Shown here: piece after piece, positions 1-12,853 of the stretch | Numbering within the stretch: the stretch's first letter is position 1 | Layout: each line of letters opens with the position of its first letter | NCBI GenBank assembly: GCA_022749755.1 | Contig: CM040447.1 | Coordinates: 14,178,087-14,242,086 of the forward strand | Source: Azadirachta indica | Lineage: Eukaryota > Streptophyta > Magnoliopsida > Sapindales > Meliaceae | Direction of reading: 5' to 3' | Length of the DNA stretch: 64,000 bases | Translations under genes and position numbers: made by a program | The notes under the pieces: generated by a model | Databases searched by the model: none | What the model was told of the DNA's origin: nothing | What the model saw: only the letters and a program-made list of their open reading frames with translations

Positions 1-1697
1 AATATTTCTTTTAAGTAGCACAATATGAATATGTAAGTCCATGGCCTCTTGGGTGTAGTTCAGTAATCTAGGCTACGTTTAAAAAGGCGCTTTCAAGTTA
101 TGTTGACTTCGAATTGAGATCGAATTTGATATTTTACGTATTTTTTTATTTAAAAAAAATCATGAATATTATAAGGTTTTTTTTTTAACTTAACTTCTCT
201 TATTTTTTTGTTCTGTTTAATATAATAGATGATATTTTTTATAACTTATATAAAAATATATTAGCAAATCACTCTTTAATTAAAATGGTTGATACTTTTA
301 TTCTCTAAATGAAGAATAGGAGTTCAATGTTTAAAAGTTCAATTTCTCCTAATACAAAGTGACGGTTGTTTTTAATTGATTTATCTTATTATGTGGTCTA
401 TTTAACATAATCAATGATATTTTTGATAACTTACATAAAAATAATATTTATTTATATTAAATTAGTAAATTAATTAATTATGCATTAATTATATATATCA
501 AAATTCAATCTCAGTTAAAAGTGTACAAATCTAATTAATGTATGTGTAAAAATATAAGTTGCAGATCTGTTTCTATTAAGTTTAATTATGTTAACTATAT
601 GTAACACATAAATATAATTTATTTAAAGATGTAGCTAATTTTTATTCCATCAATCATTTTATGAATTAATTGATTTTTTATTCTTTTAGCTGCATAGTAT
701 TACATGAACATCATTTTATAGAGGGCTAATGTGAACAATTTAATAACAGCTATTTTTTTATGCCAAAATGAATTTTTACTACATATACTCAACATTTCTT
801 ACAATTTTTGCTTTGCAAAGCACATAATTTATAAAAGTTGTCTAGTTTACTTTTTATTTTATATTTTCTTTATATAATTGTGCAATCATATATATATTTA
901 TCATCAATTCATGTGAATTCAATTATTAGAAGTAATAAAAAAATTGTCTTAATTAAATTTTTATTATTGATCTTCAATGCTTAAATTTTATTTACTAGTT
1001 AAAATTTTTGAAAAAATTTAAGAAAGAACATGTATTTAAAACAGATTTATGTTCTAATAATATTATAAATTAGTTTATTCTAAGTATGCATAATACAATA
1101 TTTTACCTGAATGAAAAAATAAATTAACAAATTCAAAAAAAAAAATTACCTTGTTGGTAAAGGTTACTGGTTATCTAAGTAGTAGGTTAAATGTTATTAA
1201 TAAAAAATAGATGGTGTAAATATTTTTCTAGGTCAAAATTCATTAGTTATTGATAATGAGATTTTCATTCCGGTATTATAGAATTTTTCTATATATATAT
1301 ATATCTACGAAATTTGAACTCCAAATGGCGTATATAACTTCAAATTCCATATAACAGGTTTGTTTTAATAGATGAAGAAACTCAAAGTATGGGCACCTGG
1401 AAAACGGATTAGCGAAGTGTACCGCGCAAGGTCTTGAGTCTGTTCTTCCTTCCAATTATGCTGCTCGACAAACTGGAGACTCAGTGTTGACCTGGATCTT
1501 AAGTATTGCTTTTGCAATAAAACTCTTACAGATTTCCCCCTGATCTCTATATTCAAATCCTGGTACCGCTAGCACTTTAGATGCCCATAAGTAGGCCCAT
1601 TTTTATCCCCTTTTCTTCCCGGGTTTGTAAACAAACGTTGTCGTTAAGGCTTCCCCAAGCAAAGCAAAGCAAAGCAGAGCAGAGCAAGAAGGGAAAA
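1..1697. other. AT-rich intergenic DNA and leader of the first gene
   Basis: No coding region with plant-like codon use or a recognisable domain is visible. The first 1.3 kb is very AT-rich with many short A and T runs and a TA run near 1288-1304. From about 1380 the base composition rises. The stretch just before the ATG at 1698 holds short AGCAA/AGCAG repeats (about 1659-1686) and is probably the promoter and 5' leader of the gene that follows. Confidence 0.5.
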
Positions 1698-4600
1698 ATG
1701 GAAGAACTGAGAAAGCTTGAACAAATACAGAGAACATTGTCATTCATGCAATCGAGTGGCCTCGTCACTTCCTCCTGTAACAATAGCCATGACTCTAATC
1801 GCTTTCTCGCTAATCTCATCCTCCTCCTGGTAATCAATTTTCATCTCCGCTTTCCTTTGCTCATTTGTGTTTTATACTGAAAACTAACTGATTTTCATAC
1901 GCTCCAGGTACAACCTTGCGGTAAACTCGACATGGACGACAAGTGTAGCTTGATTTTAGAGCACGTGCCCAAAGTGAGTGTCAAAATTTCGTTTCATTCT
2001 TCTTGCTCTGAATCAATTGTGCTCATTTTCATGGATTTTGCAGCTTTCATCTTCGTTTCTCGAGGAAGTGTCGCTGTGGCTTACTCAGGAAGGTAGATGA
2101 ACAGAACTTCTTTCTTTCTTGCATTGGTTTTAAACGAAGCGTGAAGCGTTTTCATCAGACTTTCACTTTCTCTTGCAGACTCTCAAAAAAATTGTATTGC
2201 AAGTGATATTGTTATAGAAGAGAATTATTGTGATCCGTTGCTGAGTAGTAATGATGATGTGGCTATGGTTGGACTTGATTCTATGCAAAAAGCAAATTCT
2301 ACGCTTGAGGATTTTGTAAGCGTTACTGATTTGCCATTAAATTATCTTAGCAGGTTCTACTTTTGAAATCACAATAGTTAAATGTTTGGTAAACACTGCT
2401 GTTAATCTGGCAGCTAACGTTTATCGCTTGCCTTCTTATGTATATTTGAAATCTGCTGATTCCATTTTATGATAATGGTAAAACAAAAGTCACAAGAATT
2501 CTATCTCAACTATACCCTTAATCCCCTTAATTGAAATCTTGGTCCTCCTATTCAATACTTTTATGTGTTTACTTCATAATTTTTATCTGAGAATTAGATT
2601 GATGGAGTACCATATGTCAGGGTGAACCTTGTTAACTTAGCAATTAACTTGACCTTATCAACAGTGCAGATCTTATTTCATGTTTCATGGAATGGATGCA
2701 AACAGTCCACAGGATATTTTCAAATATTTGCCTGTGCTTTCATTCACAGAAAGTTTCATTTATCAGGTACAGCTGGACAAATCGAGTATGATAGTTTTTG
2801 CAATAATATGAAAAAAACCTTTAATTTTGTTAAGCTGGTGATAATGCTGTCAAAACATTAGTGCTGCAAAGTTGATATAACTGAACTTATTTATATTTGC
2901 TTCTGCTGATTGTCACCTTTTTCTAAAGGTTAAATTAGCTTGGCCTTTTTCTCCTGCTATAGACCTGTCTGGAGATTTTTTTTTATCAATCTTTTTTATT
3001 TTTGTAGTGAGGTAAAAGGAGTTTGTTCAAGGTTGCCTGAGTTTACCGTTTGACTATTTTGTTTCTTTATATATCAACAGTCATCTTTTTCTTAGTGCAG
3101 CTGGATAGTATGAATGAGAAGATAGTTGATATTCCTACCAATGGAGTTACTCTTTTCGAAAGAGACTTTGAGGTGGTAGTACTGAGAACTTCAGAGGCGT
3201 GTACTAGTAAAATTTTGTAACTGTTTAGTCAAATCATACTTAAATACATGTAATTCTTTTGCAAGGCCAGAACCAATCATCTAAGTTAATGGATGTGGTA
3301 AAGAATGACCCATTCAGAACACTTGTGAGTCTACTTGAACAGCATGGACTTTTAACAGAGAGGTACAACCGCACATTGTGACTGTATTTTTTTGCAAAAA
3401 ATTGAAGTCTAATATAAATACTGTTGACACTGTCTTTGCTCCATGGTTTAAGGATCCGAGGAGAATTTAGATATGGAGAAGAGTATTGGGCTCTAGAAAG
3501 AAAGCTCTGTTGTGCATTGAAGAGCAACAAGGAGGTACATTTATCATTGGTTTCTTTTTAATTGATGAATTATGCGTGCGTGCTGTCTTATTTTATTTAT
3601 ATCCTTGTGACTGTTTCACATTGAAAATTTTGCAGACATTGCATTTCATGAAAAGGTAGTATTAGTTCATTAGTTGTACCTATATGGCCTTATACAAAGG
3701 AAGGACTGTTTATCAAAGATAAACACTGATTTCATGTTCAATTGAATTCATAAAAATATTATTTGGGCCCAATCTGAGGGTGCATGATTTCATATAACTG
3801 AAATGATTTGGGTCCAATCTAGTAATGCCAACATGTTGAAATTGGGGCAACTCAAGTCTTAAGAAGATGGAGCTCATACAAAATGTCAATCATGCACATT
3901 ATCTTACTTATATCATCATTTTGAGTAGCTAGATGAACACTTGTTTCATGTGTATTCACCAATATTTATTGCCTCTTCAATTGAAGGTATTTAGAGTAAG
4001 ATATCCCCATACATGTGGAACTGATTTTGTGGATTTTTTTTTATCACTTTTTCACATTTGAAAAATTTATGTTTTTTGCAAGATATAGGCATGCTCAAAA
4101 AATGTGCCAAGTTTTTTTAATTAAAAGAAATGTCTGTTTGTCAGATCTCTGTTGAAGAAGCAATGAGGGCAATTCATCTAAAATCATTTGATTATCGAGT
4201 GCTAAATCTGCTTTTATATCAGTTGAGAGGAGAAAAGGTAATGTTCTTTTGTGTTTATATACCAATTGTTAAATGTGTTTAACGAACTTATATATTATGC
4301 TAACATGTCAGTCCTCCTATCATATGTTTGTGTCTTATGCTCCTTACTAACATAGCATCTTTTACACTTATCTTCTCAAATCACCATATGACAATTATTA
4401 TTTTTGAATCTTCATTTATTGGAACTTTTCTCAAAGTATCTGATCAGAATAATTTGTTTTAGTTCCGGGAAATTTTTTCCTCTCTTTTTTCATCACCATT
4501 GTATCTTAACATAACTGATCCATTCCTTTAGTATGTGGTACTGCAATTTGTACCTTCTGAGATCACTGAAATGCTGCTGCTGTTGTGATTTCTATTTTGA

Positions 4601-6630
4601 CATAGTATGTGTTCAATTATTATTAAAGTCTGCTTGAGCTGGTATATTTCAGTAGGCTTAACGTGTTTCCTTTGAAGCAACTGTGAAGGTGAATGACTTG
4701 CATATGGGATTTCTGTCAATCTCAGAATTTCTAGGAGAAATATCAGATGATCTGTAAGTACTTCTCTTTGTGTTCCTCCGCCAATTTGCTACTATTCCAT
4801 GTGATAAAATTTTATTGTTACCTATTTTGCAAATTTTTATGCTGAATAGTTAATATTTAATTTAATTCTTTATCAATGTTGTAATTTATACGCAAGCATG
4901 ATGTTTTTGCTCTGACCAAGTTGCATGATGATGTTGTAGGTTTGACTATGAGGTTAGTTCATTCATTGGCAGGGTTATAACTACTAAGAGATTTACATGT
5001 TTGATATAACCAACTCTAAATCCAAATCATGGTCCTTATAGGATGATGTTTTGGAGAACAATTTCAACATTTTGCGCATGTTTGTCAGAATATATGGACC
5101 ATCAGCAGCACCAACCATGCTGGTGAGTATGCTAATCTCTTCATCTAGTATCTAATCAAATGATTATGACACCTCGAAAATTGATGTGTGTTAAAGAAAA
5201 TAAAATTATATTGAATCTCTCTTGATAATTCAATGAAGTACATAGACATGCCTTTATATAGGTTAAAATAATAAAGAACATAAATTAGCAATCTTCATAA
5301 ACCTAGGAATCCTACAAAAATTAGGAAAATATTAATAATACTTAAAAATATACTCAATAAGACTAAACCTAATGAAACTAAATAAATTTAATTTCAATTC
5401 TAACAATGCGCTTTCTAAATATTCACTATTTGTGATTCGTTGAAAAAAAACTCTTAATCAAATCCAAACTCACGGTACACGAGGGTTATGGATTGTTAAC
5501 TGCCTGTTACTGGTTATGTTGTGTTACCTTTTTCCTTTACTCTTTTTTATTCATCAATATGTTATGTTTTTATTACTTATCTTCAGTTCTCTGTTTACCT
5601 ACACTTTCTAATTCTTCTCTATTCCTCTCCTCTTTCACTTTCCGTTCATCCCTTTCTTCTCTGCTTACAGTTATGCTTAGTTTTTCTTTTCTCTTGACCA
5701 TAAATTACTGCAAGACTGACAACCATGGCTTCCAGGTATCTGGCTTGACTACAATGTCAAAACATAAGAACTCAGATTGTAGATTAGGAAAAATGAAAAT
5801 TCAGTCTTTTTGTTGACATAAAATTGCATAGCTTGAACATTTCTAGAAACTCCTGTCAAAAAACAATTATTGGAGTTGTTAATATTCTCCAAACTATTTA
5901 GGATGATTAGAATTGTTTCAAAATAATTGATCAAGCTTTTACTTGATTACTGGTTCTTTCTTCCTCAAAGCTCTATTAGATATTTTGTGTTCTGTTGAAA
6001 TGTGAGCATTGTCGGCAAGAACTAAAAATAAAAATTGTCATGTCCATGTCTATTCTTGTGACATGTTACTTGGCCTACCCATTGTGATATGGTAAATCTC
6101 TTCCCATCTCAACCCCAGCCTTTTATTCTAGTTTGTAGGATATGTTGGCTGTTAGTACAAGATTAAAATTTAGTTTATCACTACATCTGTGAATCTTGTG
6201 GGTAGTACTAGCATTAATCTAGATTCATTGATTTTCTGTTCTTCTTTTTGTTATTGATTTTGTTATAGTATTACGAAATAGTAGCTAGTGATAGATCTAT
6301 TTGTTTAATATTTACTCTTTCTTTTCAGGCAAGATACATCACTGAGGCTGAAGAAAAGTACGACAATATGATGAAATCTTTGGACCCCCAACTATCGTCT
6401 AACTACCGGAGAAGATGTGAAGAAGCTACTAAAGAAGGTAACGTATTGATATCGAATTAAATGAAGTTAGAAAGACTCTTCTTTCCAAGGTCTTTGCTTA
6501 TTGACTTTTTATAAATTTATGCCTATAATTAGGTGGGAAGATATCAGAACATGCCCTAGGAACATGGAGTATACCTCCTTTAATAGTCGACGAGGAATCT
6601 TACAGGTCCAACTTGTTGAATTTGAAATGA
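1698..6630 (+). CDS. Uncharacterised plant protein, 14 exons, about 396 aa
   Basis: I do not recognise the family. Joining exons 1698-1829, 1908-1973, 2044-2092, 2179-2315, 2665-2766, 3101-3172, 3271-3362, 3453-3534, 4145-4237, 4689-4753, 4940-4952, 5042-5122, 6329-6437 and 6533-6630 gives one open frame of 396 codons plus TGA, every junction GT-AG. The start ATG opens MEELRKLEQIQRTL. The protein looks soluble and alpha-helical, with no signal peptide or membrane segment. Residues about 180-215 (VVKNDPFRTLVSLLEQHGLL) and 240-265 (ISVEEAMRAIHLKSFDYRVL) look like packed amphipathic helices, and an acidic stretch (FLGEISDDLFDYEDDVLENN) follows. The C terminus holds a charged helix (ARYITEAEEKYDNMMK) and ends SNLLNLK. 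Exon 11 is only 13 nt. Phase consistency over 14 exons argues strongly for a real, intact gene; individual boundaries are predictions, the exon at 3271 being least certain because its acceptor was chosen to avoid a stop. Confidence 0.8.
5189..5405. mobile_element. Probable solo LTR (about 217 bp) in intron 12 of the first gene
   Basis: The stretch begins TGTTA and ends TAACA, the inverted TG...CA termini of LTR retrotransposons. It is flanked by ATGTG (5184-5188) and ATGCG (5406-5410), an imperfect 5-bp duplication. The interior is AT-rich with CCTTTATATAGG and AATAAAG motifs, the kind of TATA and polyadenylation signals LTRs carry. No internal retroelement coding sequence is present, so a solo LTR or short non-autonomous element is inferred. 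Orientation cannot be fixed. Confidence 0.4.
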
Positions 6631-9600
6631 ATAGTGGTACCACCTATGGATTTATGTAAAACTTAAATACATTTTTATTCCAGTTCTTACCTAAGAGGGA
6701 AAAGTTTTAATATCATTTTTGGATTAATGATTTGAGTCATGAAGTTTGATCTGAGTTCGGTTTGTTAAGGGAATGTTTTGAGTTACTAGTAACCAAATAC
6801 AAGTGAATAATTAGTTATATTGGTTATTCACTCATACTAGCAATCAAGGACTCCTAGGTCATTTTTCTCAAAAGTGAAAAGGATTATTAGATCTCTAAAA
6901 TATGTTTTAATATACATTTTAATTTCAGTAGCTTGAAAATTACTCATTTAACTCCCAATCTGTTAAATAAGTCGTGTTCAGAATAAATATTGACTTCATT
7001 ACATAGTTTATTTTTGAATTTAATTATGTCATTATGTAGATCGAGAAATCTTGAGTCTAACGATAACGATTTATTTTAAACACGGTAAATAAGAATTAAA
7101 TATATAGCTTTTTAAATTATTAAACTATATATTTGACAATATTTGAAGGATGTATCAATCATTTTCTCTAAAATAAAAAATTGATAGTGCATTATAGTGT
7201 TGATGTGAAGTTTTTAATATAAAAAATGAAAATTTTAACACAACATTTAGAGTTATTTTTAATTGATTATCCTAATTTTATCTGTATGTCAATGTGATTC
7301 AACAATTAGTGGAATTTTTTATTGTACTAGGAAAAGATTTAATTTTGTTAGTTTCTACAGTTAACAGGGGGACAATAATGTCTTTTAATTTAAATTTTAA
7401 AAAACATAAAAGTTATATGCATAGAAAGATGTAATTTATTTTTCTTTTAGTTTTGTCGGTCGGAGGTTGAATGGCATGTCACTAGGTCACTTACCACTAC
7501 ACGTAAATTTTACTTTATTTCACAAAATTGGCCGTATATATCGTTATGAATAGGAAATTATTTTTATTTTTTTTATTGTTATTTATAAAGTTTAAATTTA
7601 ATACCGTAAATTATAATTAAAATTTTGATTTTATTAAGATAATTATAGAAAAATTTAACTTTAAAGTTAATAGTTTAAAATTTAATTTTGAATAATTATT
7701 TATTAACATTAATTTAAAGAATTAATTTTAAAATAAACAATATATCAAACAAACATATTCACAATAAAAATTATTTTTATTAGTATTTTAGTACTAATAA
7801 AAATACATTTAATATTTATAATTTAAACATTATGTATATTAAGAAAAGTAATTTTTTATTATGAATGTCTTTGTTATAGATATATAAGATTAAGTTTGTA
7901 AAATAATTTAAAATATATAAATGTTGTATTAGTAAGTGTAACGTTATTCATATTGTATGTTTAAATTATAATAAACACATTTTCTTTGAGTATTTAAAAA
8001 GACGTATTTCTACAAAATTTTAAATGGAAAGATGCTTTTACCTTTTTGTTAAGGGATAAAATTAACAAGAAAATAGTTGTCGGCGATGCAGACAATTAAC
8101 CAACTGAAAACAGCCTTATTATTTAATATTTTGATTGGATAACAATAGATGATGTGATGTTTACCATGTTTCGTCGATAGTATGGATACACAGTTAATGA
8201 TCTTATGCAGCTACTACAAACCTAATAGCTGGGCTTGTTAATCGGTATGGCAGCCAATTCCCGCACTAACATTTTTTCGTTTTGGAATTTTTTAACAGAA
8301 CAAACTTTCCAGAAGAAATATATTGTCCCATCCACTTTTTTTTCTAAATTTAATGTCATATATTTAATTTATGTGTTAACGAATCGAATTTTTTAAGATA
8401 AATGTTTAATTTTATATTGAAAATTTGACTTTTACATAATATACCTTAGAACCTTTTAGTTATATATATATATATATGTATATATGTAACACTATGTCTC
8501 TTTATTGTTGAGTTGTAAAATTATGTTAAAAGTGAAGAGAAATACTTGACTATAACCAGTATGTTAAGTAACGGCGCCAAAAATTGAAGTCGGATGGCTT
8601 TAAAAAAAAAGGAAAAATTAACCATGAATTAGAAGGTTGCATAAACTCAAGGAGGGCTCCGTGATAAAATTGCCATATTTATACATAAAAATATTTTTTC
8701 TATTGTTAAGATACAAGTATGCTCGCCGAACACTATAACGTCACGTATGCAAGCTCTTTATTAAGGAAATTATAGGAAAGGCAGGCAAAGAAGAGGGACA
8801 ACTGAGGAGAAAACGGGATAAAAAAGGGAGCTAAGTTAAAGGAAAGGCCATTCTAGAGTACGACGTCCCTCTCTTTATCGGAAGAAACTTTGACTGTTTC
8901 TTTGAATTTTTTTTTTTTTCTCTCCATTAACACCAATCTTGAGGTTTTATTTTCACAAATATATATACTGACTTGGGCGTTTGAGAGCATACGCTGACTC
9001 AACTGACTAGAGTCCCTCATTCCTCTCTTGTTTTGTAGGTCTTACCCTTTTGTTCATCCATCAACAAAGGTCCTAACAAACCATTTATTCACTATTAGAT
9101 GTGTACTCAACACTCACTAAATCTAAAGTGAAGTTTATAAATCTATTTTACCGACAAGTTGGGTCTCCTATTTTATAAATTTACTTATTAATACACACAA
9201 ATAGATAAATGTATAAATGATATGTTAAGTTTGTCTCATTTAAAATTTTATTATAAAAATCAGAACTTATCGTGACAATTGATCCTTGGTGTGCATTTAT
9301 TTGTTTTTTTATGCTACAATTATTGTACTACATTCTTCCCTCCAAATTTTGGTATTTTGCAACTCGGTAGAAATTCAAATTACAAGCATAAAATCTGGGT
9401 AAGTGAAGAAGCCACACCAAGACAGAAATGATAATAATAACAGAAAAATATATTGGGGGATCCGACACTCCAACCACAAAGATTTTGATATGCCTGCTAC
9501 CGACATTAAACCGGAATCATCGCCTGCCATATTTCATATCATTTCACGGATAGATTATGCAAATCAGATCTCTGTCACTTTCAGAAGAATAAGAGAGTTT

Positions 9601-9960
9601 CTCCATTCTTTTACGTTACAAGACAACAAAACTTAGAAGAACCTATCATTGTTTTGTTACTTATACTACTATTTGCCTTCACAGGTACCTGCCAACAACA
9701 TTACAACCCAAAATGATGATAACAATATATATCTCTCTTGCTATTCAATTGCTTTTAATATTTCTTTGCAGGTTGTTCTAGCCACTGTTTCTTTTGAGAT
9801 GGAGTGGGACCTTAATTCACTCTTTCATTTGCTTAAATTAGTAATCTTGTTTTTTTTAAATCACCACTACTCTAAATTGTGACATTGACTGTCTTAACAA
9901 GTAGTCTTCCCAACTACCATATATTACTTTTGCCCCTTAATCCAAGCTCGGTGGTTGGTG

Positions 9961-10180
9961 ATATGTTATATGCTAGTTTCATCCGATTTTGAGTATTATG
10001 GGGTTTTAAAGAGTTGGTGATTGCTAAATGAGATTTCTAATCCTTCAAATCTTTTTAAAAAAAAAAAAAAAGTATTTTGGTATATATTCTACATCAATTT
10101 TGTCAGATTTTGAGTATTAGTAAAGTTTAAAAATTGATGGTTCATTAATAAGGTTTCTAACCGTTTAAATATTTTTAAAA
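9961..10180 (+). repeat. Imperfect direct duplication, about 120-bp period
   Basis: Two diverged copies of about 100 bp share ordered blocks: a GATTTTGAGTATTA block, a GGTTTTAAAGA/AGTTTAAAAAT block, a TTTCTAA block and a run of T followed by TAAAA. The second copy begins near 10080 after an A15 tract. It looks like an old tandem duplication or part of a degraded transposable element. Confidence 0.45.
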
Positions 10181-12065
10181 GCAATAGTTGTTTTAAGACA
10201 CGATTACAGTATAATCAAGTGTACTATTTAATTGTTATACAATTATTTTTGGGTGCATTATTAACTTTTTTTTAATTTTTAAATTGTGTTAAAATGTTTA
10301 ATTATTTGATTAGACTTGTTTTTGTTTGAAATATAATTGATACCAGTTTTTTTTATTTATTGTACAGTATTAAATTGATATTTTTTTATATAAAATTTGT
10401 GTTGTATGACGATTTTTTATATCAAATTTGTGTCATATCGTGATTGTATAGAAACGCATTAGTACCATTATCAACTGGACACTATAACTGGAAGTACTTT
10501 AATTCAAAATCAATATAGCTAGCTGTGATCTGCTTCTGATATATATTACATTAGATAAACTGCAAACCACTTTGGTCTTATAATTAAATAGTAAGTAAAA
10601 TAATGACACATTAGAAATCTCACAAGAAAATACCCTCTTCATTTTTTTTTTTTTTTGAATGAACAGAACTATAAAAGATCATCCTCAAAAAGTGAAAAAC
10701 TGCTTCTGCTTTTGCTTTCACCTTCACAACAAAAATGTTTTGCTTTACAATCAGTTGCAAACTTTGATAATAATAAAAATAATAAACGACAACCACAAAT
10801 CAGAAAACATAGAATTGGAAATATAAAATAAGTTTGGTCCCCCACAGTATTAGAAAGCTGTGTTATTCTTGTATATTAATATATAATTTCTTTCAATTTT
10901 TTTAAAGTATCCAAAAATTCATGCGTTGGTGAGACTGGACTATCAGCTTTATCAGAAGCTTTTAATAAACTCTTTGAATGCAGCCTCTTCTCTTTCAGGT
11001 TTCAGCTATTAATTAATGTTATGACAATTTTGTACTAAATTTTCTTTTTTCCATATTTGAACGAATTATACGCTGACCTTAAATACTAAGTGCTAAAAGA
11101 ATAATTAAAGCAATACAGGCAACTTTGTCTAATCAGCATCAAAATGGGTTGGATATGGACTAAATTAAGAGTAGACTTTCACCGGCGACGTTAAATTTAC
11201 AGAAATCCCATATTTTAATTTTTGACAAATTTTTAATTAAATATCGGCATATTATACATATGATTATACAATATTAACATAAATATATGTATAATCATGT
11301 ACTATCAAAAAAAAATCTATCTAGCGACTACATGAGTATTCAACCTGCTTATCACTTAACGAATTTTATTAGAATTATTATTAGATTAGTGGTGGGTACT
11401 TAATTTACTATTAAAGTCATATATAATGCAATTATCATATGATATAACAAATTATTCGTAATTATTAGATTTAATCCATCGATGATGTAAAAGTATGAAT
11501 CTTTGCCGCTTTATTATAGTGAAAAATTTTCTTTTTTTATTGTAACAATAACTACAAAAGTTCAACTATATTATATATAAACCTACAAGTAGTTGATTAG
11601 CCTTTCACTTTAACATACAATACATGATGAAATTGGAATAAAACAAAAGTATGAAACCTATGTATTTTAATGAAAAAATAAAACAATGTATGTGTAAAAC
11701 AATTTATTGCGTTCATATATATATGTATGTATATATATTCAATGAATCAGAATGACAGTCAAACCCCATATTCCGAATCTGAACACTGAAAGAAAAGTGA
11801 GTCTGTGGGTTATTAAATGCTTGAATTGAACCACTGCCTCTGCTGTCTCGTCTTAATTTTTCACCCAAACTGATAAAACAATCCTTTCGCTTTCCACACA
11901 CCTACTACTCATTTAGCTACATACACCCCCTTACAATTAATAATAAAAACCCAAAATGAGTCGGGTCGGGTGGGAAAAAATCGATTCTTTCTTTACCAAA
12001 TATTTGTTTTGTATTTTTCTTGCCATGAATTGTTCCTTTCACTGTTCTGCTACTCTCTTATTGAG

Positions 12066-12150
12066 GTCTCAGTCTCAGTCTCAGTTTCAGTCTCAGATCA
12101 CCCACCGCCCCACTAAAATTTATGATCCCTTCTCTCTCTCTCTCTCTCTC
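12066..12150 (+). repeat. Pyrimidine-rich leader with GTCTCA repeats and (TC)10
   Basis: GTCTCA-like hexamers repeat about five times at 12066-12097, then a perfect (TC)10 tract occupies 12131-12150. The block lies about 280 bases upstream of the EPFL start codon. CT-rich tracts of this kind are frequent around plant transcription starts, so this is plausibly core promoter or 5' UTR. Confidence 0.55.
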
Positions 12151-12426
12151 TGTCTATTCCGATTCAATCAAACCCCTCGAATGTTAAATTTATGTATTTA
12201 TATTCTTTCTCTTCAAGTCTTTTGCTTTGGCTGCTGCCTTCCTTCTTCTCTGCTAAACGAATTAGCTTCAATATTAATTCCAAGTACTAGCTAGCAATAG
12301 CTGCTGGTTTAATTTATTCTTTTACATATAATTTCACATTGTTTGTTTTTCTTAATTAATTTGGTCATCCATGCATGACTCTTTCATAGTTAATTACATC
12401 AGATTCTTTCATAAATCATCATTCTA

Positions 12427-12853
12427 ATGACTTCCCTCAGCAGCTTTCTTCTTCTTCTTCTTCCCATACTTCTCACTGTCTTCCTCATTCTCTTCTCCCC
12501 AATCTCCAGCTTTTACCACCCTCCATACTCTCCTCGGGTAAGCCTCCAATCTTTTTTTTTTCAAAAAACATTTTGGGGTTCTGTGATTATAGAATAACAA
12601 ACATACTGTGTTTATGTAGGGCTTGTTATTTGAAGACAAAACAAGGCTGGGTTCAATTCCACCAAGCTGTCACAACAAATGCAACCAGTGTCATCCTTGC
12701 ATGGCTGTTCAGGTCCCGACTTTGCCTCTGCCCGGAAAGCAAGCTCCCATGGCGTTTCTTCCCAGTGACCCATCTCCATTAAACAAGAAGTACACTAATT
12801 ACAAGCCTTTGGGTTGGAAATGCCGCTGCAATGGCCACTTCTACAATCCTTGA
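12427..12853 (+). CDS. EPIDERMAL PATTERNING FACTOR-LIKE secreted peptide precursor (EPFL8-like)
   Basis: This encodes a secreted cysteine-rich signalling peptide. EPF/EPFL peptides act in the apoplast as ligands of ERECTA-family receptor kinases (with TMM or SERK partners) in stomatal patterning and organ growth. Exons 12427-12537 and 12620-12853, joined across an 82-nt GT-AG intron, give 114 residues. Residues 1 to about 28 form a signal peptide with a leucine-rich core (FLLLLLPILLTVFLILF). The mature part has GSIPPSCHNKCNQCHPC, a spacer of about 40 residues, then YKPLGWKCRCNGHFYNP at the very C terminus. Cysteines are at 54, 58, 61, 64, 105 and 107, the six-cysteine EPFL pattern. The ending GHFYNP and the AVQVPTLP segment suggest the EPFL8 type rather than EPF1/EPF2 or STOMAGEN, but this assignment is from memory. 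The intron after the signal-peptide exon fits the family. Confidence 0.9.

Larger units (their letters stand above)
6631..12426. other. 5.8-kb AT-rich intergenic region before the EPFL gene
   Basis: No gene can be supported. Most of 6650-8550 and 10000-11700 is very AT-rich with long A/T runs and TA tracts (about 8461-8484). A more mixed-composition island lies at about 8560-9080. Short open frames at 9403-9636 and 9649-9882 have no recognisable domain. The last 500 bases are pyrimidine-rich and probably promoter and leader of the EPFL gene. Confidence 0.5.

Noticed and set aside
3636..3655. Possible 20-nt exon bounded by AG and GT in the first gene
   Set aside because: Including it shifts the frame and creates a stop in the next exon; the flanking exons join in phase without it.
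9403..9882. Two adjacent 77-codon frames on the + strand
   Set aside because: No domain, signal peptide or splice-joined extension; composition matches surrounding AT-rich DNA.
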